Origin: Rhodospirillales bacterium
Lineage (GTDB): Bacteria > Pseudomonadota > Alphaproteobacteria > Rhodospirillales > Defluviicoccaceae
NCBI GenBank assembly: GCA_016712595.1
Contig: JADJQT010000004.1
Span: 1 to 64,000 of the forward strand
DNA length: 64,000 nucleotides
Direction: 5' to 3'
In this document: piece by piece, positions 45,457 through 54,880 of the stretch
Layout of the letters: each line of letters opens with the position of its first letter
Numbering within the stretch: position 1 is the stretch's first letter
Program-made: the position numbers and the translations under genes
The notes under the pieces: model-generated
What the model was told of the DNA's origin: nothing
Seen by the model: only the letters and a program-made list of their open reading frames with translations
The model's database searches: none

Positions 45457-47380
45457 CAGCTGATCACCTCGCCCTGGCGCAGCCGTTCGACGGTGGCGGG
45501 CGTGAGAAAGCGCTCGCGCTGTTCGTCCGGGATCGCGGCGATCGTCGTCAGCAGATGATCGACGAAGGCGCGGTGCTTCGCGGGCAGCGGCCGATCGCCG
45601 GCCACCCACTTGCGCGCGCTCTCCGCTTCGTCGGGAAACAGCACGGCGGCGGTCTTCTTGTTGGTCCATCCGGCGGCGATTTGGATCGGCCGGCTGGCCG
45701 GCTCCGCGGCCTCGTGCATCGCCAGGATTTCTTCGTTCTGCACCAGGCCGGTGTCGGGGAATCGACGCAGGTCGATACCGCGATCGCGAAACTTGCGGTG
45801 CGCGAACCAGCGGATTTTCCGGGCGCGAAGCGGCCTCGTACCAGTGACGAGGACGATCGCCTCGTCCATCCCGAGCGTGCGGACGTCACCCGGCTCGAGC
45901 AACGGTCGCCGGCTTTCGGACTTGCTTTCGCTGCCACCGAACCATCGGCCCTTGTGCGTGGTCGTGCTGGTCTTGATCTCGACACCCTGGCCGACGGCCT
46001 TGGAGATGTCGGCCATGGAGTCGGTGTCGGACGAGGCGAAGCAGGTGACGATGTGGCAGTTGTCGCGGATCACCTGGCTGTTGCCGTAGAGCGCCGCCAG
46101 GCTCTTGAGGCTCTGGCACAGCAGCATGCAGGAGATGCCGTAGCCGCGGAACTCCTGGATGTCCTGGGCGAAGCCGGGGATCTTGCCGACCGCGGGGAAC
46201 TCGTCGGCGACGAGCTGGAGGCGATGCCGCTTCTTCCGGCCGTCCGCCATCACGTCCGTCCGGTAGAGGAACGCTTTGAATATCTGCACCAGCATCAACC
46301 GGAACAGCGGCATCACCCGATCGCGGTCGGACGGCGGCACCTGCAGGTAGAGGCTCATCGGGTACCGGGAGCAGACGAGGTCCGAGATCCGGAAATCGCT
46401 GCGGCTGGTCTTCTCGACGACCAGCGGATCGGCGAACACCGACAGCGCCGAGCGCGCCGTCAAGGCGATGGCGTCGGCCGTCTTCGGTGTCATCGCCAGC
46501 ATGGTGGCGCCGACGCGCTGGCACTCGTCGTTCTTGCCCCGCGCCATCTTTTCCAGCGTTGTCGGCATCTCGAACATCAGCTCGCGCAGCGTGCCCAGGT
46601 GCCGCTGCGGCGCGGGGATACCGGTGACGGCGTAGAGGATGATTGCCGTCAGCAGGTCGGTCGCGGTGATCGGCCAGATCGGCTCCGAGTTTTTCAGTCC
46701 CGAGCTGTCGACCAGGATGCTGGCGATGTTCTGTACGGCGGCGATTTCGCGCGAGGTGCCGACCGGGATTTCGGCGAGCGGGTTGAAGCAGGCGGAGTCG
46801 GGCTCGGTCGGATCGAAGAAGAACGCGGCGCCGACGCTCGAGCGAAACGGCGCGCTCATCCGGTAGAGCTCGCCCTTCGGATCGAACACCAGCATCGAGC
46901 GGTCCCGGCACGACAGCAGCGTCGTCAATACCGGGCCTGCGGTTTTGCCGCTGCCCGAGGCACCGGCGACCAGGGGTGCTGGTCTCCGGAAAACGTCATG
47001 ATCTCCCGGCCGAGCATGCCGAGGACGATGCCGCCCCGCGGGTCGCGCGACAGCAGCCCGGCGCGTCTGGCGTCCCGCCGGGATCCCCACTCCTTCTGCC
47101 CGAACGATGGCCGGGTGAACCGTTTCGCGAGCGGCAGCAGCGGCAGCGCGGTGATTCCGGCGGCGACGATCAGCCCGGCGTGAATTGCCGGCACCGTCCC
47201 CTGCCACGGCGCCCAGGCGAGGATGTCCCAGGGGGCGTAGAGAGGCCAGTCGTGATAGTGCGCCAGGGGTGGCCCGAGTGCCGCCTGGTGTCCGAGCCGC
47301 CATGCGGTGAGGTTGCTGGCGACGAAACCGCCGACGGCGGCCATGACACCGAAGCTCGCGATCGTCTTGCCGATCACCAT
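45456..47380 (-). pseudogene. traG: Type IV coupling protein TraG/VirD4, one frameshift
   Basis: ATG 47380 overlaps the relaxase 3' end. The N-terminal frame has two membrane segments (TIASFGVMAAVGGFVASNL, IHAGLIVAAGITALPLLPL) and runs to GREIMTFSGDQH. Then one base is missing in the C-run at 46973-46976 and the frame continues as LVAGASGSGKTAGPVLT (Walker A), MLVFDPKGELY, LQLVADEFPAVGKIPGFAQ (Walker B) and LLCQSLKSLAALYG. Combined length about 640 aa is normal for VirD4/TraG. It couples the relaxosome to the channel. The homopolymer position suggests a sequencing error or a recent mutation. Confidence 0.85.
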
Positions 47381-48732
47381 CGGTCGACCCCGATTTCGTG
47401 TTCGCGCTCGCGGTCTCGCACTGCCGCTTTGATCGTTTTCAGGCGCTGTTTGGTGAGTGGCCGATCGCTCGGCTCGATCTCGACGGCGAGCGTCGGCGGC
47501 ATCGCCAGCAGGGTCTCGGACACCCCCTGCAGCAGCGCTCGAGAGCGCGATAGCCGACGTCCGGCCGATCGCAGCGCCCGCTGCTCTTCGGCCGTCGCTG
47601 TTCGCAGCTCAGCGCGCCGGCGCGCCGCCGCCCGCATCTTTCGCCGCAGCTGCATCGCCCGGTCTTCGGCCTGCCAGTAGCGGGCCAGCATGCCGAGCGC
47701 ATCGTGCTGCCAGGCGGTGATCGAGCCGACATCGGCGAACACCTGCGCCGGCGCCGGCGTAGTCTTGCGCGCCTCCTGGATCGCGGCGATTTCCTGCAGC
47801 GCAGTCATCTCGGCGAGGGCCAGCTCGCGCGCCTTGCGGGCGAGCTCGGCGCGGACATCGGCACCAACCGCGCGCGCTGTCCGGGTCTCGGCCGGGCTGC
47901 GCTGCTGACCGGCGCGCGGGGTGCGCGTCTCGGCGCGGCTACGCTGCTTGCCGGCGCGCAGTCTGCGCGTCTCGGCCGGGCCGAGGTGCTGGCCCGCCAC
48001 GCGCTCGATGCCCTGGTCCGCGAGGGTGCGGGCGTCCACGCGCGCGTCGTGGCCCGCCCGCTGCAACGCCTCGTTGGCGATGCGCTCCCAGGCGGCGCGG
48101 ATTTCCGCTGCGGCCGTCGCCTTGCCGCCGTCGCGACCGCGGCTCTTGTCGCCTAAGCGCTGCACGAGCTGATTGAACTCGCGCTGGACCTTGCCGAGTT
48201 CGCCGGTCGGCGAGACCTGGCGCTCGGAGGCCAGCAGGTGCGCATGGTAATTCCGGCTGTCGGAGCCGTTGTGCATCTCCGGCTGATGCATTCCCAGGTC
48301 GACGGCGACCCGGTAGCGCTCGGCGATCCAGGTGGCGAGCGCGACAGCCGCCTCGCGCCGCTGCGCGAACGTCAGCTCGTGCGGCAGGGCGACGATGATG
48401 TCACGGGCGATGGTCGCCGTCGGCGTCTGCGTCCTGTGCGCGTCGACGGCGTTCCACAGGGTTTCGCGATCGCAGGTGCCGCCGCCCGGCAGGATCAGCT
48501 GCGCGTGCTCGACGCCGTGCTTGCCGCGGTAATCCGTGACCAGCTCACCGACGACCATGCGGCTGCCCGACAGGTAGGCGGCCTTGCCGGTGGCGCCGTG
48601 GGAGACCCTGGGCGCCGCCGCGGCGGCGTGCGCCAGGCTGTGCCCGCCATGGTGCGCCGCCCGCCCGGTGGCGTTGCCGAGCGGACTGCCGGCCTTGCGG
48701 ACAGGGGTGATGCGCAGGCTGAAGATCGCCAT
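47374..48732 (-). CDS. MobA/MobL-type relaxase
   Basis: A 452-aa relaxase starting MAIFSLRITPVRKAGSPLG. The likely nucleophile Tyr53 lies in GKAAYLSGSRM and the metal-binding His motif in NYHAHLLASE (H163, H165), with H154 upstream, as in MOBQ-like relaxases. The C-terminal half is a long Arg/Ala-rich helical region. It would nick oriT and pilot the strand through TraG. It sits in an operon with traL and traG. Intact. A TAAGTGCGC sequence like that at MOBQ nic sites lies at 50238. Confidence 0.85.
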   Translation of the reverse strand: MAIFSLRITPVRKAGSPLGNATGRAAHHGGHSLAHAAAAAPRVSHGATGKAAYLSGSRMVVGELVTDYRGKHGVEHAQLILPGGGTCDRETLWNAVDAHRTQTPTATIARDIIVALPHELTFAQRREAAVALATWIAERYRVAVDLGMHQPEMHNGSDSRNYHAHLLASERQVSPTGELGKVQREFNQLVQRLGDKSRGRDGGKATAAAEIRAAWERIANEALQRAGHDARVDARTLADQGIERVAGQHLGPAETRRLRAGKQRSRAETRTPRAGQQRSPAETRTARAVGADVRAELARKARELALAEMTALQEIAAIQEARKTTPAPAQVFADVGSITAWQHDALGMLARYWQAEDRAMQLRRKMRAAARRRAELRTATAEEQRALRSAGRRLSRSRALLQGVSETLLAMPPTLAVEIEPSDRPLTKQRLKTIKAAVRDREREHEIGVDRW

Positions 48733-48734
48733 CG

Positions 48735-49019
48735 TCAGACGAGCTTCAGCAGGAACGCCAGCGCCGCGAGGGCGATCACCAGCGCGGTCGAGACCACCCA
48801 GAAGGCAGGCTCGATCCAGGACGGCGTAGTGCTGCCCACCGGCCGCAGCCGAGCGAGGATCTTGCGCACCTCGTGCATCGTCGCCGCGTCGCGAGCCCGC
48901 GCGGCCTCCAGCTTGGCGAACTCGGCTTTGACGATCGTCTCCAGTACGGCGCAGACGGCGAACACCGCGTCCTCCTCCGGCCGGGCGCCGAGCGCCGCTC
49001 TCACCGTCTGCCGGTCCAT
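48735..49019 (-). CDS. Small transfer protein with C-terminal membrane anchor
   Basis: 94 aa from ATG 49019 (MDRQTVRAALGARPEEDAVF). A soluble helical part (VLETIVKAEFAKLEAARARD) is followed by one membrane segment (WVVSTALVIALAALAFLLKL) at the C-terminus. It starts 2 bp after the traL stop and ends just before the relaxase. By position it resembles TraM-type accessory genes of P-type systems; function inferred from context. Confidence 0.6.
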   Translation of the reverse strand: MDRQTVRAALGARPEEDAVFAVCAVLETIVKAEFAKLEAARARDAATMHEVRKILARLRPVGSTTPSWIEPAFWVVSTALVIALAALAFLLKLV

Positions 49020-49021
49020 GG

Positions 49022-49880
49022 CTACAGCACCTGGACGATCTGCTCGTCGATCCGCTTCCAGGTCCGCTCCAGCCACATCCGCGAGATCATCCCGCCGCCG
49101 GTGTCGGCGCGCTCGTCGGCGAAGGTCCGGTTGGCGTCGAGCATCTTGTCGAAGTACGCCCCGGCGTAGTCGGGATGCAGCGTCGGCAGCTTCACCGGCC
49201 CGGAGAGACGATCGGCCATGCCGGCGTAGAGTTCCGTCTCGTCCAGCTCGGCGCCGTCGTCCGCCACCAGCGGCCCGAAGTACGGATTGAACCAGGGGAC
49301 GATGTCGACACACGGCGGCAACGATTTCGAGGCGAGTTCCAGCGCGTCGACGGTGTGCGCCAGGCTGCGACCGCCGATCACCGGCATGTGGACGACCACG
49401 CGCTTGCCGCTTTCGGCGAGGCACCTCGAAGATTTCGGCTTCGAGCAGGTATTCGAGCATTGGCAGGTACGACGATGCGCCGTTGTCGACGACGAACGAC
49501 GCATCCTCGGCGACCGCCCGTTCCGACCACGCGTTCATCTCGCCGACATCGACCTTGTTGCCGTTCACCAGCCGCACCGGCTGTGCCCCGAGCGCCGCGA
49601 TGGCCGTGAACGACTTGTTCACCGGGTCGGTGTCGATGCACACCACCGGCTCGCCCCGCTCCTTCAGCGACTGCGCGATCAGCGAGGCGACCAGCGTCTT
49701 GCCGCAGCCGCCCTTGCCCTGCAGCACGAAACTAACCGTCCGCCGGCTTGCGGCGCAGGCGGGCGAGGACGTCCGGCTTCGTGCACGAGGGGTCGTAGTC
49801 TTCCCGGTAGGCGCGAGCCCGGCCGGAGCTTCCGACGTGAGCGGCTCGGTGAACTCGTGGTTCTGCTGCTGCTCTGACAT
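49022..49880 (-). pseudogene. traL: ParA-like transfer ATPase TraL, one frameshift
   Basis: VSFVLQGKGGCGKTLVASLI is the P-loop of TraL/ParA-type ATPases, followed by VVCIDTDPVNKSFTAIAAL. Near 49430 the frame changes: AEIFEV in one frame continues as SGKRVVVHMPVIGGRSLAHT, VDIVPWFNPYFGPLV and ends at 49022. The start is uncertain: ATG 49880 gives a 48-residue extension that overlaps traK, while family members begin just before the P-loop (about 49735), directly after the traK stop. TraL assists DNA processing in P-type conjugation. Confidence 0.7.
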
Positions 49881-50034
49881 GCGATGCGTCCTCTGTTCTG
49901 GTAGTCCGTTTTGGCCCCTTGGCGACGCCGAGGAGGGCATGGGCGTGCCTTCGAAAGGCGTCGTATCCGCACCCCGCGAGTTCGACTTTGAAGCGGTCGT
50001 AGACCGCACTCAGGGAGTGGCCTGCTGCAATCAT
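49732..50034 (-). CDS. traK: TraK-like oriT-binding protein (5' end uncertain)
   Basis: From ATG 50034: MIAAGHSLSAVYDRFKVELA, then GYDAFRRHAHALLGV, matching the TraK family. The similarity extends upstream without a usable start codon (WGSAKVAFLAATGGENNAIR, to about 50118), so the true start is either mutated or shifted in frame. TraK binds direct repeats at oriT and wraps the DNA; here the repeat block 50115-50187 lies exactly at its 5' end. Stop 49732 touches the traL P-loop. Confidence 0.6.
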   Translation of the reverse strand: MIAAGHSLSAVYDRFKVELAGCGYDAFRRHAHALLGVAKGPKRTTRTEDASHVRAAAEPRVHRAAHVGSSGRARAYREDYDPSCTKPDVLARLRRKPADG

Positions 50035-50114
50035 TTGGCGAATAGCGTTGTTCTCACCCCCCGTCGCAGCGAGAAAGGCGACCTTCGCCGAGCCCCATTT
50101 CGTCTTTCCATCGG

Positions 50115-50246
50115 CTCTGCCTAAGTCCGCCTAAGTCAGCCGAAGACGGCAGAAGACGGCCCAACTCTGCCTAACTCCGCCTTAGTCGGTCTTGCCGGCG
50201 CTCTCCGCTTCCTGACCACCCGCCCGGAGACGGGTACTAAGTGCGC
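50115..50246. other. Candidate oriT region (direct repeats, hairpin, nic-like sequence)
   Basis: Two 23-bp direct repeats, 50115-50137 and 50165-50187, match at 21 of 23 positions (CTCTGCCTAA...CCGCCT). They flank a tandem GAAGACGGC (50142-50150, 50152-50160). Further on CCCG-GAGA-CGGG (50223-50234) forms a small hairpin followed 3 bases later by TAAGTGCGC (50238-50246), identical to the nic core of MOBQ systems such as RSF1010. It overlaps the 3' end of the hydrolase gene. Confidence 0.5.
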
Positions 50247-50970
50247 AGTCTGTATCCTTGTTTTCATTGGCATTTTTCCCCTGGTCAGCCATGGACAGGG
50301 TCGCAATAGGGGTGGACCGGGCCGTTGTGACCACGCCAAAGTCCGAAAGGCAGGCTCTTCGCGGCGCCGCAACGAGAAACACCGTCTCGCCCGGGTCGCT
50401 TTCGATGCCGCCGCCAAAGATCGTCTCGCCTGCATCCTTGGCGCGAGTGACGGCTACCGGGACGCTCCCGCCGTAGAACGCATGCCGGCCGATCGTTGCC
50501 GTCCTCGGCTGGCCGCCGAAGTCGACCAGAGATGGCCGCACCGTGCCGGCGGCGGCGCGCCGGGCGACGATCTCGGGGTTCTGGAACGAGCGGGCGCCGC
50601 CGGTCGGATCCGGCAGCCAGCCGCCGAGCGCCAGGTCGAGGATCGCCCGGAACTCGGCCCGTTGAGCGGCCGACAGCAGCGGAAGAGCGCGCCATGTCCG
50701 GCCGGGTGCGCGGAGCACCGGCTCGAACTGGCCCGGCGCGTCGATCACCGCCTGGACGCTGCCGCCCGACCCCGCGCGGTTGAGAACCACCGCGAGGACC
50801 GCCGCCTTGCCGGCGATCGGCTGCGTGCCGGCCTCGGCGTAGACGATCCGCCCGAGCGCCTCGGTGTCGTCGGCGCTGAGCGCGGCGGCGACGGCCGGTG
50901 TCGCCGCCAGCAGGAAGCAGCCGATCAGGGCGGAATGCAGCCGCACGGCGAAGCTGGGACCTTCCGTCAT
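50182..50970 (-). CDS. Cell wall hydrolase (SleB-like)
   Basis: 262 aa, starting MTEGPSFAVRLHSALIGCFL with a signal peptide (cleavage near VAA-AL). The hydrolase core begins LGRIVYAEAGTQPIAGKAAV with the probable catalytic Glu46, then VLAVVLNR, FEPVL and HAFYGG. Such enzymes open peptidoglycan for the transfer apparatus, a VirB1-like job. The start overlaps the traF stop (ATGA). The Ser/Asn/Lys-rich C-terminal 40 residues overlap the candidate oriT. Confidence 0.75.
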   Translation of the reverse strand: MTEGPSFAVRLHSALIGCFLLAATPAVAAALSADDTEALGRIVYAEAGTQPIAGKAAVLAVVLNRAGSGGSVQAVIDAPGQFEPVLRAPGRTWRALPLLSAAQRAEFRAILDLALGGWLPDPTGGARSFQNPEIVARRAAAGTVRPSLVDFGGQPRTATIGRHAFYGGSVPVAVTRAKDAGETIFGGGIESDPGETVFLVAAPRRACLSDFGVVTTARSTPIATLSMADQGKNANENKDTDCALSTRLRAGGQEAESAGKTD

Positions 50971-51500
50971 CGGCCCGCCTCCACCAGCCACGGTCGATAG
51001 GCAACGGCCGCAGTGGCGGCGATCGCGCCGTAGTACCGGCTGTCGTCGGAATCGGGGATGCGATCCGAGAACACGGCGATTTCGCCGACAGCCAGTCGCC
51101 GGCAACCGGACCACACTGGCAGTGGCCGGCCGCTCGGACCGAATGGCAGGGCCGTGCCGACGACGTGACCGTTGATGCTGAAGGCGAGGCCGTCGCGACA
51201 GATGGTGTCGCCGGCGACCGCCGCGACCGGCTTGAGCAGGCCGTTTTCCGGGTCGGCGTACCATGCCGCCATGCCGGGCACGGACGCGACGTAGTCCGCC
51301 ATAACCGGCGGCAGCCGAAACCAGACGAGGCCGCCGCGCGCGATCGGCTGGTTCGACCGGACATACCAGCCGCGGGGCAAGGACGGCGAGGAGTTGAACT
51401 TGAGGTTCCAGCCGACTGTCTCCGACACCGCGGCGGTGAGGGCAGCGCAGGAGAAGAGGGCGACCCCGGCACCGAGCACCGCCGATCCGAGCCACCTCAT
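50967..51500 (-). CDS. traF: Pilin-processing signal-peptidase-like protein TraF
   Basis: 177 aa with an N-terminal membrane anchor (LGAGVALFSCAALTAAV). S26 peptidase features: nucleophile in SPSLPRGWY (Ser40, SxPxG) and general base Lys90 in GLLKPVAAVAGDTIC, plus DSRYYG near the end (YGP/YG box). TraF-type peptidases cleave and cyclise the TrbC pilin of P-type systems. Overlaps trbI by 4 bp upstream and the hydrolase downstream. Intact. Confidence 0.82.
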   Translation of the reverse strand: MRWLGSAVLGAGVALFSCAALTAAVSETVGWNLKFNSSPSLPRGWYVRSNQPIARGGLVWFRLPPVMADYVASVPGMAAWYADPENGLLKPVAAVAGDTICRDGLAFSINGHVVGTALPFGPSGRPLPVWSGCRRLAVGEIAVFSDRIPDSDDSRYYGAIAATAAVAYRPWLVEAGR

Positions 51501-52686
51501 GCCCGGCACTTCCAGCCGTGATAGGCGGGCAACGCCAGGTCCTTGTTGAGCATGAGGTTGATCGTGCTGCCGGGCTCGACCGTCAGCGTGCGCGGCCGGT
51601 CGAGCTGCTTGCGGATCATTTCCGAGCCGATGCTCTTGGTGGTGTCGCCCGCCCCCGAGGCGCCGGCGCCGAGGATGCCGACGTTGGTCGTGCCACCGCC
51701 GCCTTCGGTCGCCGACACCAGCTGGCCGGTCTGGCCGACGATCGAAAACAAGGCGGCCCCGCCGATCGCCCCGGCCATCCCCACGGATGGGTATCGACCT
51801 CGCCCTCGATGCCGGAAGCGCCGCTCGCGTCGGTGCCCGGCATCGCGCCGATGTTCTGCGAGCTGCCGTCCGGGAACAGGATGCGGATCCAGGCGACCTG
51901 CGCCCGGCTCTGGGCGAAGGCGAGCTGGTCGGCGTAGCGACCGTAGAGCCTGGTCGAGGTGGAATCAGCATCCGCTCGCCGGTCGGGGTGTCGCACACCG
52001 GCACCTGGATCATCGCCACGACGTCGCCCGGCAGGTCGGAGTTGATCGCCGTCTGCGTGATCGCCGGAATGATCGTGCCGGCCTGGATCAGTGGTGCTGC
52101 TGATCGGCGGGCTGAACGGCGCCGTCACGAAGTCCTGGCCCTGCGTCCCGGCACCGACCAGCCATCGGTTCTTGGTCGCCGACAATCCCTGCACCGCGTC
52201 CTCATCGAGCCGATCGCGGCCATCGCTGGTCCCCGGGCGATAATCGACGCTCTGTCCTCCGCTCGGTATGGGAGCGGCCGCCGGCGATGTGCGATTGGGC
52301 ACCTCCGGCGCCATCTGACCCACGAAGCCGGGCAGCAGCGGTTTCGGTGGCGCGGCGGCAGCGGTGGCCGCCGGCGCCGCGGGCTTGGGCGCGATCGCCT
52401 GGACCAGCGTCAGCGGCTGGATCGGCGCCGGTGCCGGCTCCGGTTTGACCGGCTCGGGCTGGGGCGCGGCGGCGTAGCCGGTCTTGAATGTCCGGCGCGC
52501 GGTGTCCGGCGGCGGTAGAGATTGATCTTGGCGTTTGCTCCGGCGCCGGCTGGTCAACGTACCGCTCGACGAACGCCTTGGCGCCGAGCCGCCGCCGACG
52601 GCGACCATCGCCGCGAGCAACACCGTCGTGATCCGCTTATTGTTGCGGCCGATCGGCTGCTCCGGATGCTCGTCCCCGAACGCCAT
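51497..52686 (-). pseudogene. trbI: Channel scaffold TrbI/VirB10, frameshifted
   Basis: ATG 52686 overlaps the trbG stop (TGATG). N-terminus MAFGDEHPEQPIGRNNKRIT, a membrane segment and a Pro-rich spacer (PEPVKPEPAPAPIQP). The conserved VirB10 domain is split over frames: SATKNRWLVGAGTQ; IPAITQTAINSDLPGDVVAM; CDTPTGERMLIPP; QVAWIRILFPDGSSQNIGAM; and the end RTLTVEPGSTINLMLNKDLA. At least three frame changes (near 52090, 51970 and 51785). TrbI spans both membranes and links energy to the outer pore. Confidence 0.75.
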
Positions 52687-53516
52687 CACGACGTCCTCCG
52701 GATGCGGACGGTGGCGCCGTCCAACTGCAGCTCGGCGGTGGTGAGCGGCGTATCGACTTCGTAGAAGCGGTTGCGGATACGGAACGGGATTGCCGTCTTG
52801 CCGGCGTCGCCGACGGCGAACAGCGCGGGACTCGCGGCCATCGGGCCGAGCCGCGGCGGGAAGGCAATGTAGGTCTTGCCGGCCGCCTCGATCACGTACT
52901 CGGGCTTCCACCTCGGCGTAGCGCCGGACGGCACGTCGATCTCGAAGCTGCGCGAAAACGTATTTGGATCGAACTCCGGTTGCGCTCGTACCTTGGCCGC
53001 GGGCACGGCGGCGGCGGGGTAGGTCCAGCGCACCCGATCCATGCCACCCTTCGCCCGGCTGGTGATGTCGACCTGATAGTCGCCGGCCGTGGTCGTGATC
53101 AGCATGTTGGTGGCGATGCCGGGCTTGCCGCTGCGGATGACGACGGAGTCGTTGGCACCGCGGGTGAGGTCGACCATCCATCGCGACGGGTCGGGATCGC
53201 CGATCACCGGCTGCCGCGAGATTTCTTCGCCGTCGCCGAGCTGCAGCACGGTGATCCGGCCCGGCGAGACGGTGACCGGGTAGACCCGGTCTGGCTCGAA
53301 CGCGTAGACCGTGGTCGCATTCATCGTCTTGGCGACGCCAGTCCGGCCCGGCCGCTGCACCACCGGCGGCGGCGACGGAGGTTGCGGCTCGGGTACCGGC
53401 GGTGTGATCGCCGCGACCAGGTCGGGCGGCATGACCGTGGGATCGCCGGTATTCTCGTCGATCGCCGCGCAACCGACGGCGGCGAGCACGAGCGGTGCCA
53501 GCAGCAGGCGACGCAT
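52686..53516 (-). CDS. trbG: Outer-membrane complex protein TrbG/VirB9
   Basis: 276 aa: MRRLLLAPLVLAAVGCAAID, a lipoprotein-type signal with a possible lipid-modified Cys16. The VirB9/TrbG beta domain follows (VYAFEPDRVYPVTVSPGRIT, VIRSGKPGIATNMLITTTAG), a linker, and a C-terminal domain (FDPNTFSRSFEIDVPSG, GKTYIAFPP, PFRIRNRFYEVDTPLTTAEL). Forms the outer pore with TrbI. Coupled to its neighbours on both sides by overlap or a few bases. Intact. Confidence 0.88.
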   Translation of the reverse strand: MRRLLLAPLVLAAVGCAAIDENTGDPTVMPPDLVAAITPPVPEPQPPSPPPVVQRPGRTGVAKTMNATTVYAFEPDRVYPVTVSPGRITVLQLGDGEEISRQPVIGDPDPSRWMVDLTRGANDSVVIRSGKPGIATNMLITTTAGDYQVDITSRAKGGMDRVRWTYPAAAVPAAKVRAQPEFDPNTFSRSFEIDVPSGATPRWKPEYVIEAAGKTYIAFPPRLGPMAASPALFAVGDAGKTAIPFRIRNRFYEVDTPLTTAELQLDGATVRIRRTS

Positions 53517-53518
53517 GA

Positions 53519-54236
53519 TCAGCGCTCCTCGGCAAAAATCATGTGCGTCAGGAACAGCCCGGACTTGTTGCGCACGACATCGCCGGTCGTGCGCGGGGCC
53601 GTGAACGCCAAAGTGAAGTCACCATTGACGCGCCGGCTCGCGACCTGTCGGCCGTCCTTCCAATCGAGCCTCGTCCCAAATGACATTGACGACGTCGCGG
53701 CTCTTCAGCTTGGTGCTGACGATCAGTACCTGCCGCTCGCTGGCGGCCTCTTTGCTGTCTTCTCGCCAGGCGTCGAACCGCTTGCGCGCATCGCCGCGGA
53801 TCACCCGCTCCTGGGTCGCCTGGTTGTCGGCGTTGACGTTGTCGTCGGACGACAGAGCGAACATCGCCTTGACGATCGAGTCCGCCGCCGAAATCCGCAT
53901 CAGGTCGGGCGGCTCGCCCGCCCGGGCGACGAACACCTCGCCCGGATCGCCGATGCGGTCGAACGGCACGAAGACGGTCTCGACCTGCGGCTTCTGCGCC
54001 TCCCACCACCAGCCGCCGGCCAAGCCGACACCGATGGCAGCGGCGGCGACCGTCGTCATCCGCCAGCAGGCGGCGAGCCGCATCGCCGCGTCGTAGCGAC
54101 GGTCGCCGTCTCTGGCAGCCGCCTGCCAGCGGTCGCTCACGACCATCTGGCCGTCGAGCCACTCGGTCGGCGCACCGCGATCCAGGCTCTTGAGTTTTTT
54201 CGCCAGGAGATCCCAGCCGACGCGCAGCGCCGTCAT
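53519..54236 (-). pseudogene. trbF: Channel protein TrbF/VirB8, one frameshift near the C-terminus
   Basis: ATG 54236 overlaps the upstream gene (ATGA). MTALRVGWDLLAKKLKSLDR, GAPTEWLDGQMVVSDRWQAA, one membrane segment (MTTVAAAAIGVGLAGGWWWE), then the VirB8 periplasmic domain (VFVPFDRIGDPGEVF, VLIVSTKLKSRDVVNVIW). After DEARL one extra G near 53665 changes the frame; the other frame continues DWKDGRQVASRRVNGDFTLA to LTHMIFAEER and stop at 53519, two bases before trbG. Confidence 0.82.
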
Positions 54237-54474
54237 CGGACCGGATCCCACCACGCGCTCAGCTGCGGCTGGATCTTCATCAGCCAGGTGAGCTTGACCC
54301 ACCAGTCGCCGAGGAAGGCAGCCCGGCGACCAGCACCGCTTTGGCGACGGGGCTGGTGTAGAGGCGAATCTCCACGATGAGTGGCTGCGGCAGCGGGTCG
54401 TCGATCGTCGTCCTTACCGGCGGGTCGGGGATGGGAATTTGTGGCACGGACGGCCCTCCATATTGCCTCGCCAT
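54233..54474 (-). pseudogene. Small transfer protein upstream of trbF, one frameshift
   Basis: ATG 54474: MARQYGGPSVPQIPIPDPPV, then RLYTSPVAKAVLVAG; near 54320 the frame shifts by one base to FLGDWWVKLTWLMKIQPQLS and the stop at 54233. About 80 residues, partly hydrophobic. First gene of the minus-strand transfer operon. No family recognised. Confidence 0.5.
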
Positions 54475-54656
54475 GGTGCCGCTCGAATATCGTATGCGTC
54501 AATATAAATCATATTTACGTCATTATTTATTTACATAAAGACGATATTACTCCAGCCTCGGTCGAGGCGGATGCACGATCCGTGCGTCGAAATAGAAGGA
54601 CGAGACGCAAATGAATGTTGTATCTGAGTGCGTTAGCTCGATTTTCCGGGATTGCC

Positions 54657-54880
54657 ATGGGCACAGAAACCGGTACGACGTTTCGCGACGCGCTGAAAAA
54701 GCAGGTCTGAGCCAGGTCGAGTTTCGCGAGCTGGTTCTCCGTCTCAGCGGCAATGCGGTGACACTGACGACAATCAGCCGATGGGCGACGGGAAAGAGTC
54801 CGCCGTACCCCTGCGCGCTGGCGTTGCTGGCGGTCATCCGACAACTGCCACCAGAGACGGTCGCTTCCTTGCGTCCGTAA
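54657..54880 (+). pseudogene. Cro/XRE-like regulator, one frameshift in an A-run
   Basis: ATG 54657 gives MGTETGTTFRDALKK; a run of five A at about 54700 then puts the rest one base out of register. With six A it would read DALKKAGLSQVEFRELVLRL, NAVTLTTISRWATGKSPPY, a standard HTH_3 domain, ending at 54880. It lies between the two divergent transfer operons, so it probably represses one or both. Confidence 0.6.

Noticed and set aside
45447..47183. Long plus-strand open frame antisense to traG
   Set aside because: Shadow frame rich in Arg/Asp/Gly without motifs; the minus strand encodes the coupling protein.
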